DNA of 64,000 nt, taken from positions 310,001 through 374,000 of the forward strand of contig JAGFBZ010001970.1 in NCBI GenBank assembly GCA_018398805.1, given 5' to 3'. A program made the translations under genes and the position numbers. Of the stretch, positions 32,101 through 41,545 are shown one piece after another (the first letter of the stretch is position 1; every line of letters begins with the position of its first letter). Source of the stretch: Hirundichthys speculiger (Eukaryota; Chordata; Actinopteri; Beloniformes; Exocoetidae). The notes under the pieces were generated by a model that did no database searches, was not told where the DNA came from, and was given only the letters and a program-made list of their open reading frames with translations.

Positions 32101-34984
32101 ATAAATTTTAAATATTTTTCATGCAGCAACATATAAGAATCACACCACTGAAACCAGACATACCTGTTGTATTCTGCTCCTCGGAAAAGATTCAAAGGGT
32201 TCCTCCAGACTTTGCATTCTACCAAAAGGAGGACATGTTGTTAGAGAGTACTGTACTGGGAACAGTATTGCTTTTTGGACTATATATGCATTTACCAGAG
32301 ACACTCGGTCGAGGCTCTGCCTCTCCGTTAACTGATGAGAACAGACCAGTCGTAGAGCTGCTCTCCACTCCACCCAGCAGAGGTCGCAGGTGGCTCACGG
32401 ATACTTGTTCAATGAACGAGGTCCCATATTTACGAAAATACCACCATTCAAATATCTGTTGTGAAAACAAACATGACATCATACCTGAAAAAACATATAT
32501 GATAAGACACCAACTGAGTTACTGTTAGAGGCTAACCAATATATCAACTGGGCTAACATTTTACAACAACCTTTAGACACTGGAAAATGTTATCAAACTC
32601 TTCAATCTGCTCAAATCAGAGCAGACAAGATGCTACAAATGCTACAACAACAAAGAGCATTAGAAATAGTTAGACTGATGATTTCATTTCATAATTGTGA
32701 TTATTTCTTTCCTTTGTTGGCAATAATCTGTCCATATTGTATTTGACATGTCATCTTCATGTGAGAACAGGTATCACTAACATATACCTCCCCCCAGATT
32801 AATCATGGGGGGAGGTGCTTCATGGTTTTGCCTGCTTCATGGGTTTTGCCTGCCTCACAGTAGCTCATGCTCCCCAATTTATGAACAAATGGGTACTTCC
32901 ATAAATAAGACATCCATTAGTGTGACAGAAAGTCATTTTAAAAATTATTTTAATTTAGTTTAAATTGTTTTTTTCCTACAATGTGTGAAAAACATGATTT
33001 AATTAAAACTGACAAGTTTTTTTGGAAATTGACCAATTTAGACCTAGGTACAGAAATGACCAGCATAACAGGGACATCTAACATAATGCAACATATATAA
33101 TCATGTCATAAAAGTACACTAGCTTTTGTTCACATCAATCAAATTGATAGTGAGAAATAGGTAGATGTAATAATACTGGGAATTTTAACAAACCTATCTC
33201 AAGTTATCTTCTTTCATTCAGCCCATGAAACACTCACACAAATGTCTAGTTCTTAATAGCAAGACCATTTGAAATTGCCACACGCACAGATGTCACATTA
33301 GTTACCTCAAAAATGAGAGACGGATGACTTGACCCTGCTCTAATGCAACAAAACAGGAGCAAAGTTCCTTCACTTCTCAATAAAATAGTCCCATGCATAT
33401 ACTACTCACAAAAAGTCAGGGGTATTCGGCTTCCGGATTAAACTTCAGAAAGCACCTAAAATACACCACAACCTTTACAGGTGAACTTAATTTGACCCTT
33501 AATTTGTCCAGTTGTTCAACGTTTGACGACTTATTGCATAACACGCTGTGTTTTCTTACAAGGTGATTAACTGCAAAAATCACAACAAGAGTCTGATTTA
33601 TGAATCAACCACAAAAATGTTCTGGTTCAGTGACAGTTTATATTTCAACAGTCCTCTTCATCATGCGGTTCACATTTTGACATCATGAGACCTAACGATT
33701 GAGCAACAGTACCTGGCAACTGGGAGGCTTCAATCGGAACGTTCTTAGAGGGAAGCTGCCACTGAGCTTTCTGAGTGTCACACAGTGTCATTAGCAGGTT
33801 GCAACAGAGACACAGAGAGACTGAAAGAGTCACAGAAAGGTGTAGAAGTGTCCTTTGGCTACATCCCATGCTCATAACCGCTTCAATGGGAACAGTACCC
33901 TATGGAGATTTTTTGATGTGGTATACCCACCACTGTCATTAGCTTTTGTTTCAATAAACTGTTTGAGATGAAGAAATGACCATCATATGCTTCTACTTAA
34001 ATGCAATACTTTCCTGATATATCAATGGAGCATCAACGTTTTACATTTTCCCATAAATTTCCCCTGAAAGTCAAATACCCATAACTTTTTGAGTAGCATA
34101 TATTAAACCATAAACTACACTAATTTTTCTACAGCATTTAGCTCTTCTCCCATTAAGCTAAAAGAAAATGGCAGGACAGTAAACATCCACAGGACTGCTC
34201 ATTTATGGAAGCACCCAAATATATTAGACAACTAGATATATTAGAAATATTTCAGACTGCATCATTACTGTAAACACTGAAATAAAGGGAGTAGTTATGA
34301 ATTTATACTTCAGTGTGAAAGAGGAAATAAAGGCAGAGATGATAACTCACAAGGATGAGTCCAGAGATGAGAGAGGATGTTCCAGTGAGAGCCACATAGA
34401 ATTTTGGCGTGAGTGTGTTCAAAAACATTGAGGCTGAAAGAAAACACAACAACACTTTATAGTAACGCCAACATAGCTGAGAACAGAAAGTATAAGTAAG
34501 TTGTGACCGGGCGATAAAAGCTGTAGTGACAACAGAGAAAACAACTGGCAGCTCAGTGACTCTCATAACATGCAACAAACTCGATAACGAAAATAAACTA
34601 GTGATTTTTAAGTGCATATAAAAACCGATGAAGGTTAGAAAAAAAGAGTGACGCTGTCGCTTCTCAAAAGGCCTATGAATATGCTCATTTTTAATAGAAA
34701 GCCGGACCCACTCGTGCCTTCATCACTCGGGTGAGGAGCTGTCAAACTAACGGCTCCAGCTAAAGACAGATGACCGACAGCTAACAATGGCTAGCTAGCT
34801 GCTGCCTTAATTTACCTGAAGTAAGACTTTCCTGCAGTTTCAGCGGACTCCACAGGACGTATATCATAATCAGCACCATGCCGAACCATATGAAGCACAC
34901 ATAAGTCCATGACCAAGAGAGCCAAGACTTCAGTTTCTCTGTAAATCTGAGAGTTTGGGGATTACTGCCAGTGGTGTCCTCCAT
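20048..34984 (-). CDS. st7l: St7-like protein gene, complete coding set
   Basis: Fifteen exons on the - strand join in frame: 169, 83, 160, 55, 116, 79, 89, 101, 115, 73, 103, 151, 93, 140 and 96 nt, total 1623 nt, encoding 540 residues and a stop. All junctions are GT-AG with matched phases. ST7 proteins are conserved membrane proteins with a helical-repeat middle; ST7 was described as a candidate tumour suppressor and the biochemical role is unclear. Hydrophobic segments lie near residues 27-46, 68-86 and 476-495. The call of ST7L over ST7 rests on [17 protein letters not shown]-type exon end and the wnt2b neighbour. Compared with the longest mammalian form, one internal cassette of about 23 residues (around residue 250) is absent. 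Confidence 0.96.
20144..21638 (-). other. st7l intron 14
   Basis: 1.5-kb intron. A 125-codon open frame at 20870-21247 on the - strand shows no family similarity beyond chance and is not needed for the gene model. Nothing else seen. Confidence 0.6.
21639..21778 (-). CDS. st7l: st7l exon 14
   Basis: Acceptor ttggtccag, donor gca|gtaagt. Residues 463-509: [47 protein letters not shown]. Holds the third predicted membrane helix (about 476-495). Confidence 0.96.
21872..21964 (-). CDS. st7l: st7l exon 13
   Basis: Acceptor cctttacag, donor t|gtatgt. Two bases complete Thr432, then [20 protein letters not shown] and [10 protein letters not shown]. 93 nt, matches the family exactly in length. Confidence 0.95.
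22150..22300 (-). CDS. st7l: st7l exon 12
   Basis: Acceptor ttttttgcag, donor ggca|gtatgt. Residues 382-431: [46 protein letters not shown]. The HLQHWKR form is as in ST7L, where ST7 has HLAHWKR. Confidence 0.96.
24858..25030 (+). repeat. tRNA-derived SINE
   Basis: Has a box A-like 'tggcttagtggt' and a box B-like 'ggtttgattcc' about 35 bases apart, as in a tRNA-type Pol III promoter. The following body includes 'ccgctgtggcgaccccgaaa' and 'gggagcagccgaaa', a block common to fish SINEs. Sits in the opposite orientation to st7l. Confidence 0.75.
27440..27765 (+). pseudogene. Tc1-like transposase fragment
   Basis: The DNA around 'gaacagatgagatcaaagtg' at 27495 matches the region encoding the WTDETKVE block of Tc1-type transposases, followed by degenerate copies of the GGGGVM-IWACF and SILESNVRPS blocks. 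Several stops and frameshifts. Opposite in strand to the host gene st7l. Confidence 0.7.
28111..28296 (-). other. Exon-like ORF in st7l intron 11
   Basis: 62 codons without a stop, ending at a good donor (cag|gtatga). A long pyrimidine-rich tract ends in gag|cca just upstream. Length is a multiple of 3, and the phase is 0 at both ends, so inclusion between exons 11 and 12 would keep the st7l frame. Contains [21 protein letters not shown] do not recognise the peptide, and mammalian ST7/ST7L have nothing at this position. Could be an alternative exon, a relic of another gene, or chance. Confidence 0.3.
29011..29780. repeat. Older fish repeat split by Tigger-like element
   Basis: 'ggcaaggcaagtttatttat' at 29015-29034 and 'gcacattttgtgtataagac' at 29734-29753 are the two halves of a well-known dispersed fish repeat, normally contiguous as tttatatagcacatt. 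The Tigger-like element lies exactly between them. Confidence 0.65.
29037..29731. mobile_element. Tigger-like non-autonomous element, copy 1
   Basis: Begins 'cagtgatcccttatttttcg' and ends 'gtggcaagggatcactg', with TA on both sides (29035-29036 and 29732-29733). This end sequence and TA duplication are those of pogo/Tigger elements. 695 bp, no transposase. A second, very similar copy lies at 56000-56679. Confidence 0.85.
30078..30180 (-). CDS. st7l: st7l exon 11
   Basis: Acceptor tgtcttag, donor aag|gtcagt. Residues 347-381, [20 protein letters not shown] then [14 protein letters not shown]. Ends in phase 0 at the start of the largest intron (7.8 kb). Confidence 0.96.
30357..30429 (-). CDS. 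st7l: st7l exon 10
   Basis: Acceptor ctttttag, donor gataa|gtatga. Encodes [20 protein letters not shown] and VSD, plus two bases of a Lys codon completed by the first base of exon 11. 73 nt. Confidence 0.95.
30527..30641 (-). CDS. st7l: st7l exon 9
   Basis: Acceptor ccctacag, donor g|gtaaga. Residues 285-322, [20 protein letters not shown] then [18 protein letters not shown], almost identical to human ST7L/ST7. Confidence 0.96.
30801..30901 (-). CDS. st7l: st7l exon 8
   Basis: Acceptor gatgtatag, donor gat|gtgagt. Encodes [20 protein letters not shown] and [13 protein letters not shown], residues 251-284. Joins exon 7 directly in phase 1; no exon for the YRRSQQ-type segment known from mammals was found in the intron between them. 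Confidence 0.94.
31224..31312 (-). CDS. st7l: st7l exon 7
   Basis: Encodes residues 221-250: [20 protein letters not shown] and RLFKKALSI. The acceptor CAG at 31313-31315 is preceded directly by (TG)11 in place of a normal polypyrimidine tract. Donor g|gtaagg. The optional extra segment that precedes the CA(T)AY block in some mammalian ST7 forms is not present. Confidence 0.94.
31316..31337. repeat. (CA)11 microsatellite at splice site
   Basis: Reads (TG)11 on the - strand and runs right up to the CAG acceptor of st7l exon 7. Confidence 0.95.
31600..31678 (-). CDS. st7l: st7l exon 6
   Basis: Acceptor cttacag, donor ga|gtgagt. Encodes [20 protein letters not shown] and AIEINH. Start of the TPR-like helical region. 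79 nt. Confidence 0.95.
31894..32009 (-). CDS. st7l: st7l exon 5
   Basis: Acceptor cctgcag, donor g|gtgagt. Encodes residues 156-194, [20 protein letters not shown] followed by [18 protein letters not shown], matching the conserved ST7 region before the helical repeats. Confidence 0.96.
32164..32218 (-). CDS. st7l: st7l exon 4
   Basis: Small exon of 55 nt, acceptor tttggtag, donor cag|gta. Encodes [18 protein letters not shown] and two bases of the next Arg codon. Identical to the known family block. Too short for ORF scans. Confidence 0.95.
32296..32455 (-). CDS. st7l: st7l exon 3
   Basis: Acceptor cacaacag, donor g|gtaaat. Residues 85-137. Starts [18 protein letters not shown] and HLRPLLGG, highly conserved, then a variable Ser/Thr/Glu-rich stretch that differs between ST7 and ST7L. 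Confidence 0.96.
32786..32816. repeat. Perfect inverted repeat (10-bp stem)
   Basis: ACCTCCCCCC, an 11-base loop, then GGGGGGAGGT. Lies in st7l intron 2. Function unknown. Confidence 0.9.
33399..34102. mobile_element. TIR DNA element in st7l intron 2
   Basis: Left end 'actactcacaaaaagtcagg' and right end 'ataactttttgagtagcata' are imperfect inverted repeats about 700 bp apart, flanked by TATA-type sequence. I recognise this as the end sequence of a dispersed fish DNA transposon. A 76-codon - strand ORF inside it is probably the remains of its interior. Superfamily not certain, probably Tc1/mariner-related. Confidence 0.65.
34351..34433 (-). CDS. st7l: st7l exon 2
   Basis: Acceptor ctttcag, donor ctt|gtgagt. 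Encodes residues 57-84: [20 protein letters not shown] is nearly identical to the human family members. Holds most of the second predicted membrane helix. Confidence 0.96.
34816..34984 (-). CDS. st7l: st7l exon 1 (start codon)
   Basis: ATG at 34984-34982 in a good context (aaacATGG). Encodes residues 1-56, from [10 protein letters not shown] to KLQESLTS. Residues 27-46 form the first predicted membrane helix, with the SWSWTYV block typical of the family. Donor g|gtaaat, phase 1. Confidence 0.95.
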
Positions 34985-35050
34985 GTTTCTCCGGATGTCT
35001 GTAACACAGGAGTCACGTGACTAGGAAGCCCAAGCGCTCCCGTTGCGCTT
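34985..35050 (-). promoter_or_regulatory. st7l 5' UTR / proximal promoter with E-box
   Basis: Palindrome GTCACGTGAC at 35012-35021, 28-37 bases before the st7l ATG: a strong E-box of the USF/MITF/TFE class. An ETS-like CCGGA lies at about 34991-34995. The transcription start is not visible from sequence alone. Confidence 0.5.
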
Positions 35051-35051
35051 C

Positions 35052-35083
35052 AATAAAATAAAATAAAATAAAATAAAATAACG
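35052..35083. repeat. (TAAAA)n microsatellite
   Basis: About six units of AATAA A-type pentamer just upstream of the st7l promoter. Confidence 0.9.
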
Positions 35084-38000
35084 GGATCCACTTTTAGTTT
35101 GCTCAAATCCTATGAGGCCTCTGATTTATTAGAATATTTGAACAATAATAGATGTATAATTTTGCATCAAATATCAGGTCTCCGGATCAAAGTTTAGAAA
35201 AAACACAAAATAAGTGTTTATGACATTTTCTTTGAATTTTCATCCAAAAGTTTCTGTTTTTTTTACAGATCTTAATAGTCTCAATAGTCTAAATTCATGA
35301 AGTTAATTTCAGGGACAGGGTTCAATTGTAGAACAAAACAAAACTTGCAACATGAAATGACATCTGCTTTTATCTACACAGCGTACACCATATGCTTGAT
35401 ACATGTGAACCTCAAGATCTGATTTATTTGGTATTTGTTAATTCTCTAAGCCGCAAAAGTAAGAGAAACCTCCATCAAGATTCCTCATTTGTTCATTTAC
35501 CTTGTCGTTGCAGCTTGCACTCTTATTTATGGCCACTGAGTGGCGCCATTGCACCATAAAACCAATGACACACCTGTTCCCGTCAACCGACTGCAGGTGG
35601 AAACAGATGAGCTGCGCCTTTTCCTCATCGTGTATTTTACTTAAGATTCATTTAATACAATTTGAATAATTAGTCGCATAAATTTTATTTTGTAGTACTT
35701 ATCTAAATTATAGAGTTTGATTCAAAGGTTATGGCTTTGTACTTTCAGCTCCCAGTCACTGACAAGTCATATTCTAATCCCATGATTTACTTGTATTCAT
35801 GTATAAATACATAGCTCAGAAAGATTGTTTCTCTAAAATAGAAGTTTATTTTTGAATGTCTATATCTTCCAGTACTTCTGCCCTTGTGCTATTGACTCAC
35901 ATCTCCAAATAGTGCAGGAATCAATGTGATTTGTAGGAATGCTTTCCAGTTGGAGGTTACATCCAGTGAATGACAGAGAACTAGATTTGGTCCTACTCAC
36001 ACATGCCCTTGGGTGTTTTCTGCCTGATGCTGATGGACAAGAACACACGGGGTTAAAGGCCTGTCATATAAATCAGGTACAATCACTTTAGAGGTGAAAA
36101 CATGCATGATGCCTTTGACAGGAGAAGCAGAAAAGAAGAATTGTTGAGGAATGGAAAAGGAACAAGGCAGCTGTGCAGAAGTTATCTGGAATGCTCAACA
36201 TGGCCTGCCTCACTAAATATACTTTCAGATGAAATTATATTCCCAGATGACCTCTGCTTGGTGATTAATTCACTGATAACACTTACATATTGCTGAGACC
36301 CACTGCCATGCTGTGACAGCATTTGCTGCATGGATCAGTCAAGTCAACAGCACTATAGAAGTATATAGTGATATAGTAAATCTTCTCTTCTATTTAGACT
36401 TACATTGGTTAAATTTCACCATTGGTCTGATAACATCTGCATTTGGTGAATATATGGACTGCTGCAAAATTCCAGCATGCATCATACATAATTACATACA
36501 GTATATCATTTATGAAAAGATATTTATCAAAATATTCATCCACCTTGAGATCAGAGTTGACATGAAAATTCAGTTAATTGTACCTATAAAACACAATGTT
36601 TATACAAAGTAGTAAATAAGAAAAATAACCTTGGTGCAAAATGTGGCATAACCTGCACACGGTCAGCCAGCGTCCAGCCATGCAGAAGCAATATCTCATC
36701 ATTTTGCAGTCACCTGTATACTTAAGGTTCATTTACAATTTCACATCTGGTATCCATCCAGCCATTCTGAACTTCATGTTCTGTTTACGTAGTTTCTTTC
36801 TCTTCGCCCCCCCCAAAGCTTTTAAGAGTCATCTAATCATACATAATTAATCAGTTTTCACTTAAATGCATTGCATTTCTTACTCTGAGTTTTACTTAAG
36901 AAGATGCTCTATAAGACTTGTAAATATCTGACATTCTCTTGATCAGACTGGTCACAAAGCTTTCTATACAAGTTTTTTTTTTTTTGCTTAATATAGATTT
37001 GTGTGTGTGGGTGGGAGTAAAAAAAAAAAAAAAAAAAAAACATTACAGAACATTCAGAGATGCTGACATTACTTTGTATAAAAATTTCAGTGAGACCTGC
37101 TAAAAGTCACTGAAACATTTTTATATAGCCTAAGCAGAAATTTGAATAGAATTTAATTGCAATGACCAACAAGGTTTGGCTTGAGTGCTATGATGCACTG
37201 AACGTGTACATGATATTTAACTGGTCCTTTGTCAACCATGCATTTGGTGGTCTCTGCTGATGGAAAACTTTATGAAACTGTTTCTTGTCTCCCACACTGC
37301 TTTCTCTCTTTGAGTTTATATTACTTGCCTCCATTAAGGGACTCTCCACCTTCAACTCATTTCTCTAAAACACTTCATTTTAAGAAATGCATGCTTCTTT
37401 TTTGCACCATGAGACCACGTCGTTTTACCACATCTGAATGTGATGGTGCCACAGACAAATGACTTCCTCCATGACAGGTCCAGAGGCCACGAAGCAGCAT
37501 TTCAACATTTGTCTCAGCTAATCTATGAGAGCAAGTGGATACCCACAAATCTAACAGCAGCAAAGACAATGCTTATCATGTAAGATGTTTGATTTATCAA
37601 ATATGTTTTCTCTATTCATAGTCCTGTTTAATAATCCATTTGAATTATAATTAAAACCAACAAAGCATTAAAACACAAGTAACACGGGAATGAGTACACA
37701 AAATATGGAATAGCAGCATGAGCACAGCTAGTTGCCTCTTCTTCAGTGCGGAAACTGGCTTTTTCCTCTGTGTACAACTCCAGCCAACTGTAAGCATGAA
37801 TGCAAGAGCCAGAGATGAATAATACATAAAGAATTACCTTTATGCAGTCATGGTCTTCCTTTTTAGTAAAATCAAAATTAAGGTGCACAGATTAAGACAA
37901 AGGAAGTTGTGGGCAGCATGTCAATGGTTCCATGGGCATGTCAGGTGTGAAAGTAATGCGTTTACTTGTCTGCAAATGTCAGAAAAAGGTAATAAAAGAC

Positions 38001-41000
38001 TTGGTGCTAAGGCTTAGAGGTGCACACATGAATCAAACTGCCTTTCTAATAATAAGGCTGTTTGTTTATGCTCTTTAAAAAGACATGTCTGACGTCATTG
38101 CAAGCTGAGAAATGTGTTTACATTCTTCCTCCTAAATGTTCTCTTTCAAAAAGACAGCTTTTCAACACAAGTGTTTAAGGACCAGTAATATAAGTCCCAA
38201 TCCATAATCCTAACATAAACAAAACTGCAGCCAAAACAGCTCCAGACAAATTAAAAGGAAGACATGAAAGACATATTTTCATCCTCAAATGAGCTTATGA
38301 ATCGCCTTGATACTGTCACTGCGTTAATGTGAAAAATGTTCGACTTGTGTTGCATATTATTGTGCAAAAAACTTTAGACACATCCAGGGTGGGAGAAAAA
38401 AGAAAACTTAAAATTCAAATCAATTACATTTCTTTTCAGATATTTGACTGCAAGGTTACATCTCCTATCACTGTCAAGTTTAATGCAGCTGTGCCTTCTG
38501 ATATAAATCTTTATTTTGTGGTCATGTAACATTGTATTAGTAAAGCCTTATCATCAGCAGGCACACTGAAACCACAACAACATGGTGTTCTACACTTAGT
38601 GCTACTGTTATCATATCATGCTCAGAGTGGCAGTATTTTGATGTTTAGCAGGTAAAACTGTACTCATGCAGTGTTTTTGTTTACCTATAGAAACTCCAGT
38701 CAACCTAACAATACGTGTTAGATTTGTGGGTATTTGGACTGTGGCGGTGCACTTACATCCAAACTCTTATCAATGAGTTTATTGAAAGTGCCTGAGTCCT
38801 CTCCGTGCGTTCACAGAACTTGATTAGGTTTGACTGGGACTATGTGGAAGATGACTGCACCACAGACTGTGGTTATAATCCTCCATCAGTCAGTGGGGCT
38901 GAATTGCAGTTACTGCTGTTGAGAATCATGCAACCTTTATGGGGTGGTTTCAAAGATGACTCACAGACAAACTAATTTTAGAGAGGTTTGAGTTTAAACT
39001 TGACCTTAAAATACATAATTATAACACATGAAAGAGACTGACACAGACATAGAAAGATGCACACTCAGACTCTGTGCACAACGATAGCTGCACCTTCAGT
39101 CTCAGTGGAAAAAGGAGAGATTTTTTCTTCTTCTTGAATTTTAAAGCTATGAGTCTTTAAATATGCTTTATAACATTTATGCTATTGCATTGATCTTGAC
39201 TGTTCACTGTTTCTGCAACACTTCATGCACACCTAATAGCTTATGTGGGGTTTTAAATTTAGTCAAATTTGGTGGGTCTGCTAGACTTAGTGAGAGTAAT
39301 TTCAGACAGATGTGAAATGACCAACCCCCACCCACTCTGCACATGTCAAGTAACTGAGAAGTGAAATGAAACTGCAATAAGCAAACTGAACAACTGAAAA
39401 AGCCCCCCTCCAAAAAAAAAAAAACAAACAAACAAAAAAATATATAGTCAAAGGCCAGAAAAAGCTACAAGTTGGAGCTTCTTGAATCCCCGTGAGCCTA
39501 ATTAGATTTTTTTCCCCACCCAACCAAACAGCTGGTTGAGCCAGAAACATGAGTGAAGTTTATGAGTTCAGGATCCTTACTCTTTATTGTCTCTGAACTT
39601 GTCACCTCTTGCATGTTATTTGGAGGGTTGATAGGCTGCAACCAAACTGTATGGAAGTCTGAGGTGTACAGGGTGGAGAAAAATGGTGAGCGTAAAGTCC
39701 CCTGTGGTGCATCTGTGCAGCTGACCACCAGGTCAGAGCAGGTCAGACACGCAACCCTTCAGTCCCACAGTAAAGCCATCATTTATGCATAATTAGGGGT
39801 GTGTGTGTGTGTTTTTTTTTTTTTTTTTTGAGTGACAGCTGACTATTGTTAACAGCTGTCGTGACTTTAAGTACTCAGCGTAGAGAACAGTCTTGAGTTG
39901 AATTCGGAGCTGTGAAAAAAAAGATCCAACAGTGAACAATTATTCTTATTTTAAAGGTAATGGGGCTCAATTATGAAACACGATCAGAGAGGATTTGTGT
40001 GTAAACTGAGCAGAGTCAAATCTACGCGTTTAAAGCTCGTGAAAACATTTTTGGTTGCGAACTGTTCATAGGCACAAACAAAATCTATATTCAATGGGAG
40101 TTTTGCATGTTTACGTTTCAAGTTGTGTTTCTTAAAGTGTCAATGGGTTCATTAGGTGAATTTGACCTTCTGACAGACAATCATGCAGCGACTTGGGCGG
40201 CTATAGAGAGCACCAATGGTGTCATAAAACAGTGGTGGTTGTGCTTAGATTGTGGCACCCCACTCTGTAAACCCAAGAAAGTGTGCAGCATAAAATTGGC
40301 TGGCTCTATCTGGCACAACATAGCCATGAAACAAGGCCTTCCAGTGCCAAAGGTCCCTGCTGCTTGGATACACCAGCTTCTCATTGAATGAAAACCTAAA
40401 CATCAAAAGTAATTTGTAAAAGGTAAAACATGTTTCACTGAAAAAAAACAGACTACAAAAAGTTTGTAGGCTAACAAACCTTCAGTTCAGGAAGTTAATG
40501 AGCTATAAATTTCCAACTCATTGTTTCCTAAAATGTGTCTTAAAAGCAATGTATCCCCATGCTGCAGCAATGCATAGTTATATAAGACTTGATAAAAATA
40601 ATATTATAACCTTACTTCTGAGTTTCTTGTTGGACCATTAGCCTTTCTACCTGGATGTGAAACATGCAAGATTTTTTTTCATTATGAATCCTGATGGACG
40701 TTATTAGAGGCAATGCAGTTGTCAGGAGGAGAGAGGTTCACTGATATAGAGGTACTTTTTATTTTATCCAACATGGATTTGTGAAATTATAACTTTACCT
40801 GAAGGTTTCGAGACCACATGAGTATCACATAGTAGTGTACAGCTTTACTCCTCCTTATATGGCTTTATGCTAATTAACGAGCTGTGGAAGCAAGCTCTCA
40901 ACCTGCGATCGGTTTGAATTCACTAATGTGCACACGTTCTTATGATCTCACAAATCTGCGTTTGTGAATCCAGAGCAGGTTTATAATAAGGAGCTGGTCT

Positions 41001-41080
41001 AAGAGCAAATCTACTCACAGATTGATGAAGATTTCATAAATAAGGGCTAATATGTTTGGGTGTGCCGTTTGCACTTCACC
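35084..41080. other. Gene-poor region upstream of st7l
   Basis: No exon of a recognised gene, including capza1, on either strand. Short ORFs lack family motifs. Contains A/T runs (for example 37020-37041) but no clear transposon. Confidence 0.6.
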
Positions 41081-41253
41081 AAAACAGGTTCTGGGTTTAC
41101 CCAGGAGAGTCTGAGGACCAAGCCCAGCTAAGCAGCAGGAAGCAGCTACCTTCACTGACAGCCGAGGGCTGCTGCCTTGACTAACCAACGGATGGCTCTT
41201 GCAGCCAAGCAGACCTCCAGGTTGCCTGCACCCTTTCAGATTGACTAACTTTA

Positions 41254-41396
41254 CCTGGATCTCCACCAGGACTGAGCTCTGATAAACCTCCGGGGACCCC
41301 AAGGCTGTGGTCAGTTAGCTGAGTGAAGGCTCGTCGAGGGTCCCAGTCGTGCTTCAGAGCTTCGTCAGTCCTTGGTTCAGCTCCAGCTGTACTCAT
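41254..41396 (-). other. GC-rich exon-like ORF, unknown
   Basis: On the - strand an ATG at 41396 opens a frame of 47 codons (MSTAGAEPRTDEALKHDWDP, RRAFTQLTDHSLGVPGGLSE and LSPGGDP) up to a strong donor, cag|gtaaag. The block 41080-41400 is much richer in G+C and CpG than its surroundings, as a first exon would be. I do not recognise the protein and found no convincing second exon downstream on this strand. Confidence 0.25.
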
Positions 41397-41500
41397 TTCA
41401 GATGCTGTTTTGGTAGCACCATCGGATGAATGGACAGATTAAATCAGACTGTAGGGTGATGTGAGTTCTATCCAAAAACTGACTCTTCAGAAAACGCACA

Positions 41501-41545
41501 GGTGACATCACAGGGGGTTTGCCCAGTTCTTTTTATATGGCATAT
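41501..41545. repeat. Short dispersed repeat, copy 2
   Basis: 'ggtgacatcacagggggttt' then 'gcccagttctttttatatgg', inverted relative to 876-921. A common fish repeat by appearance; class not known. Confidence 0.45.

Noticed and set aside
33645..33875. 76-codon - strand ORF in st7l intron 2
   Set aside because: Lies inside the TIR transposon; not a cellular gene.
37628..37888. 86-codon - strand ORF with an internal mini-intron-like pattern
   Set aside because: A gtaatt donor and ttacag acceptor can be drawn, but the encoded peptide has no known similarity and the region lacks other exons.
40107..40391. 94-codon + strand ORF (CGTPLCKPKK)
   Set aside because: No family match, no splice context, ordinary AT-rich surroundings.
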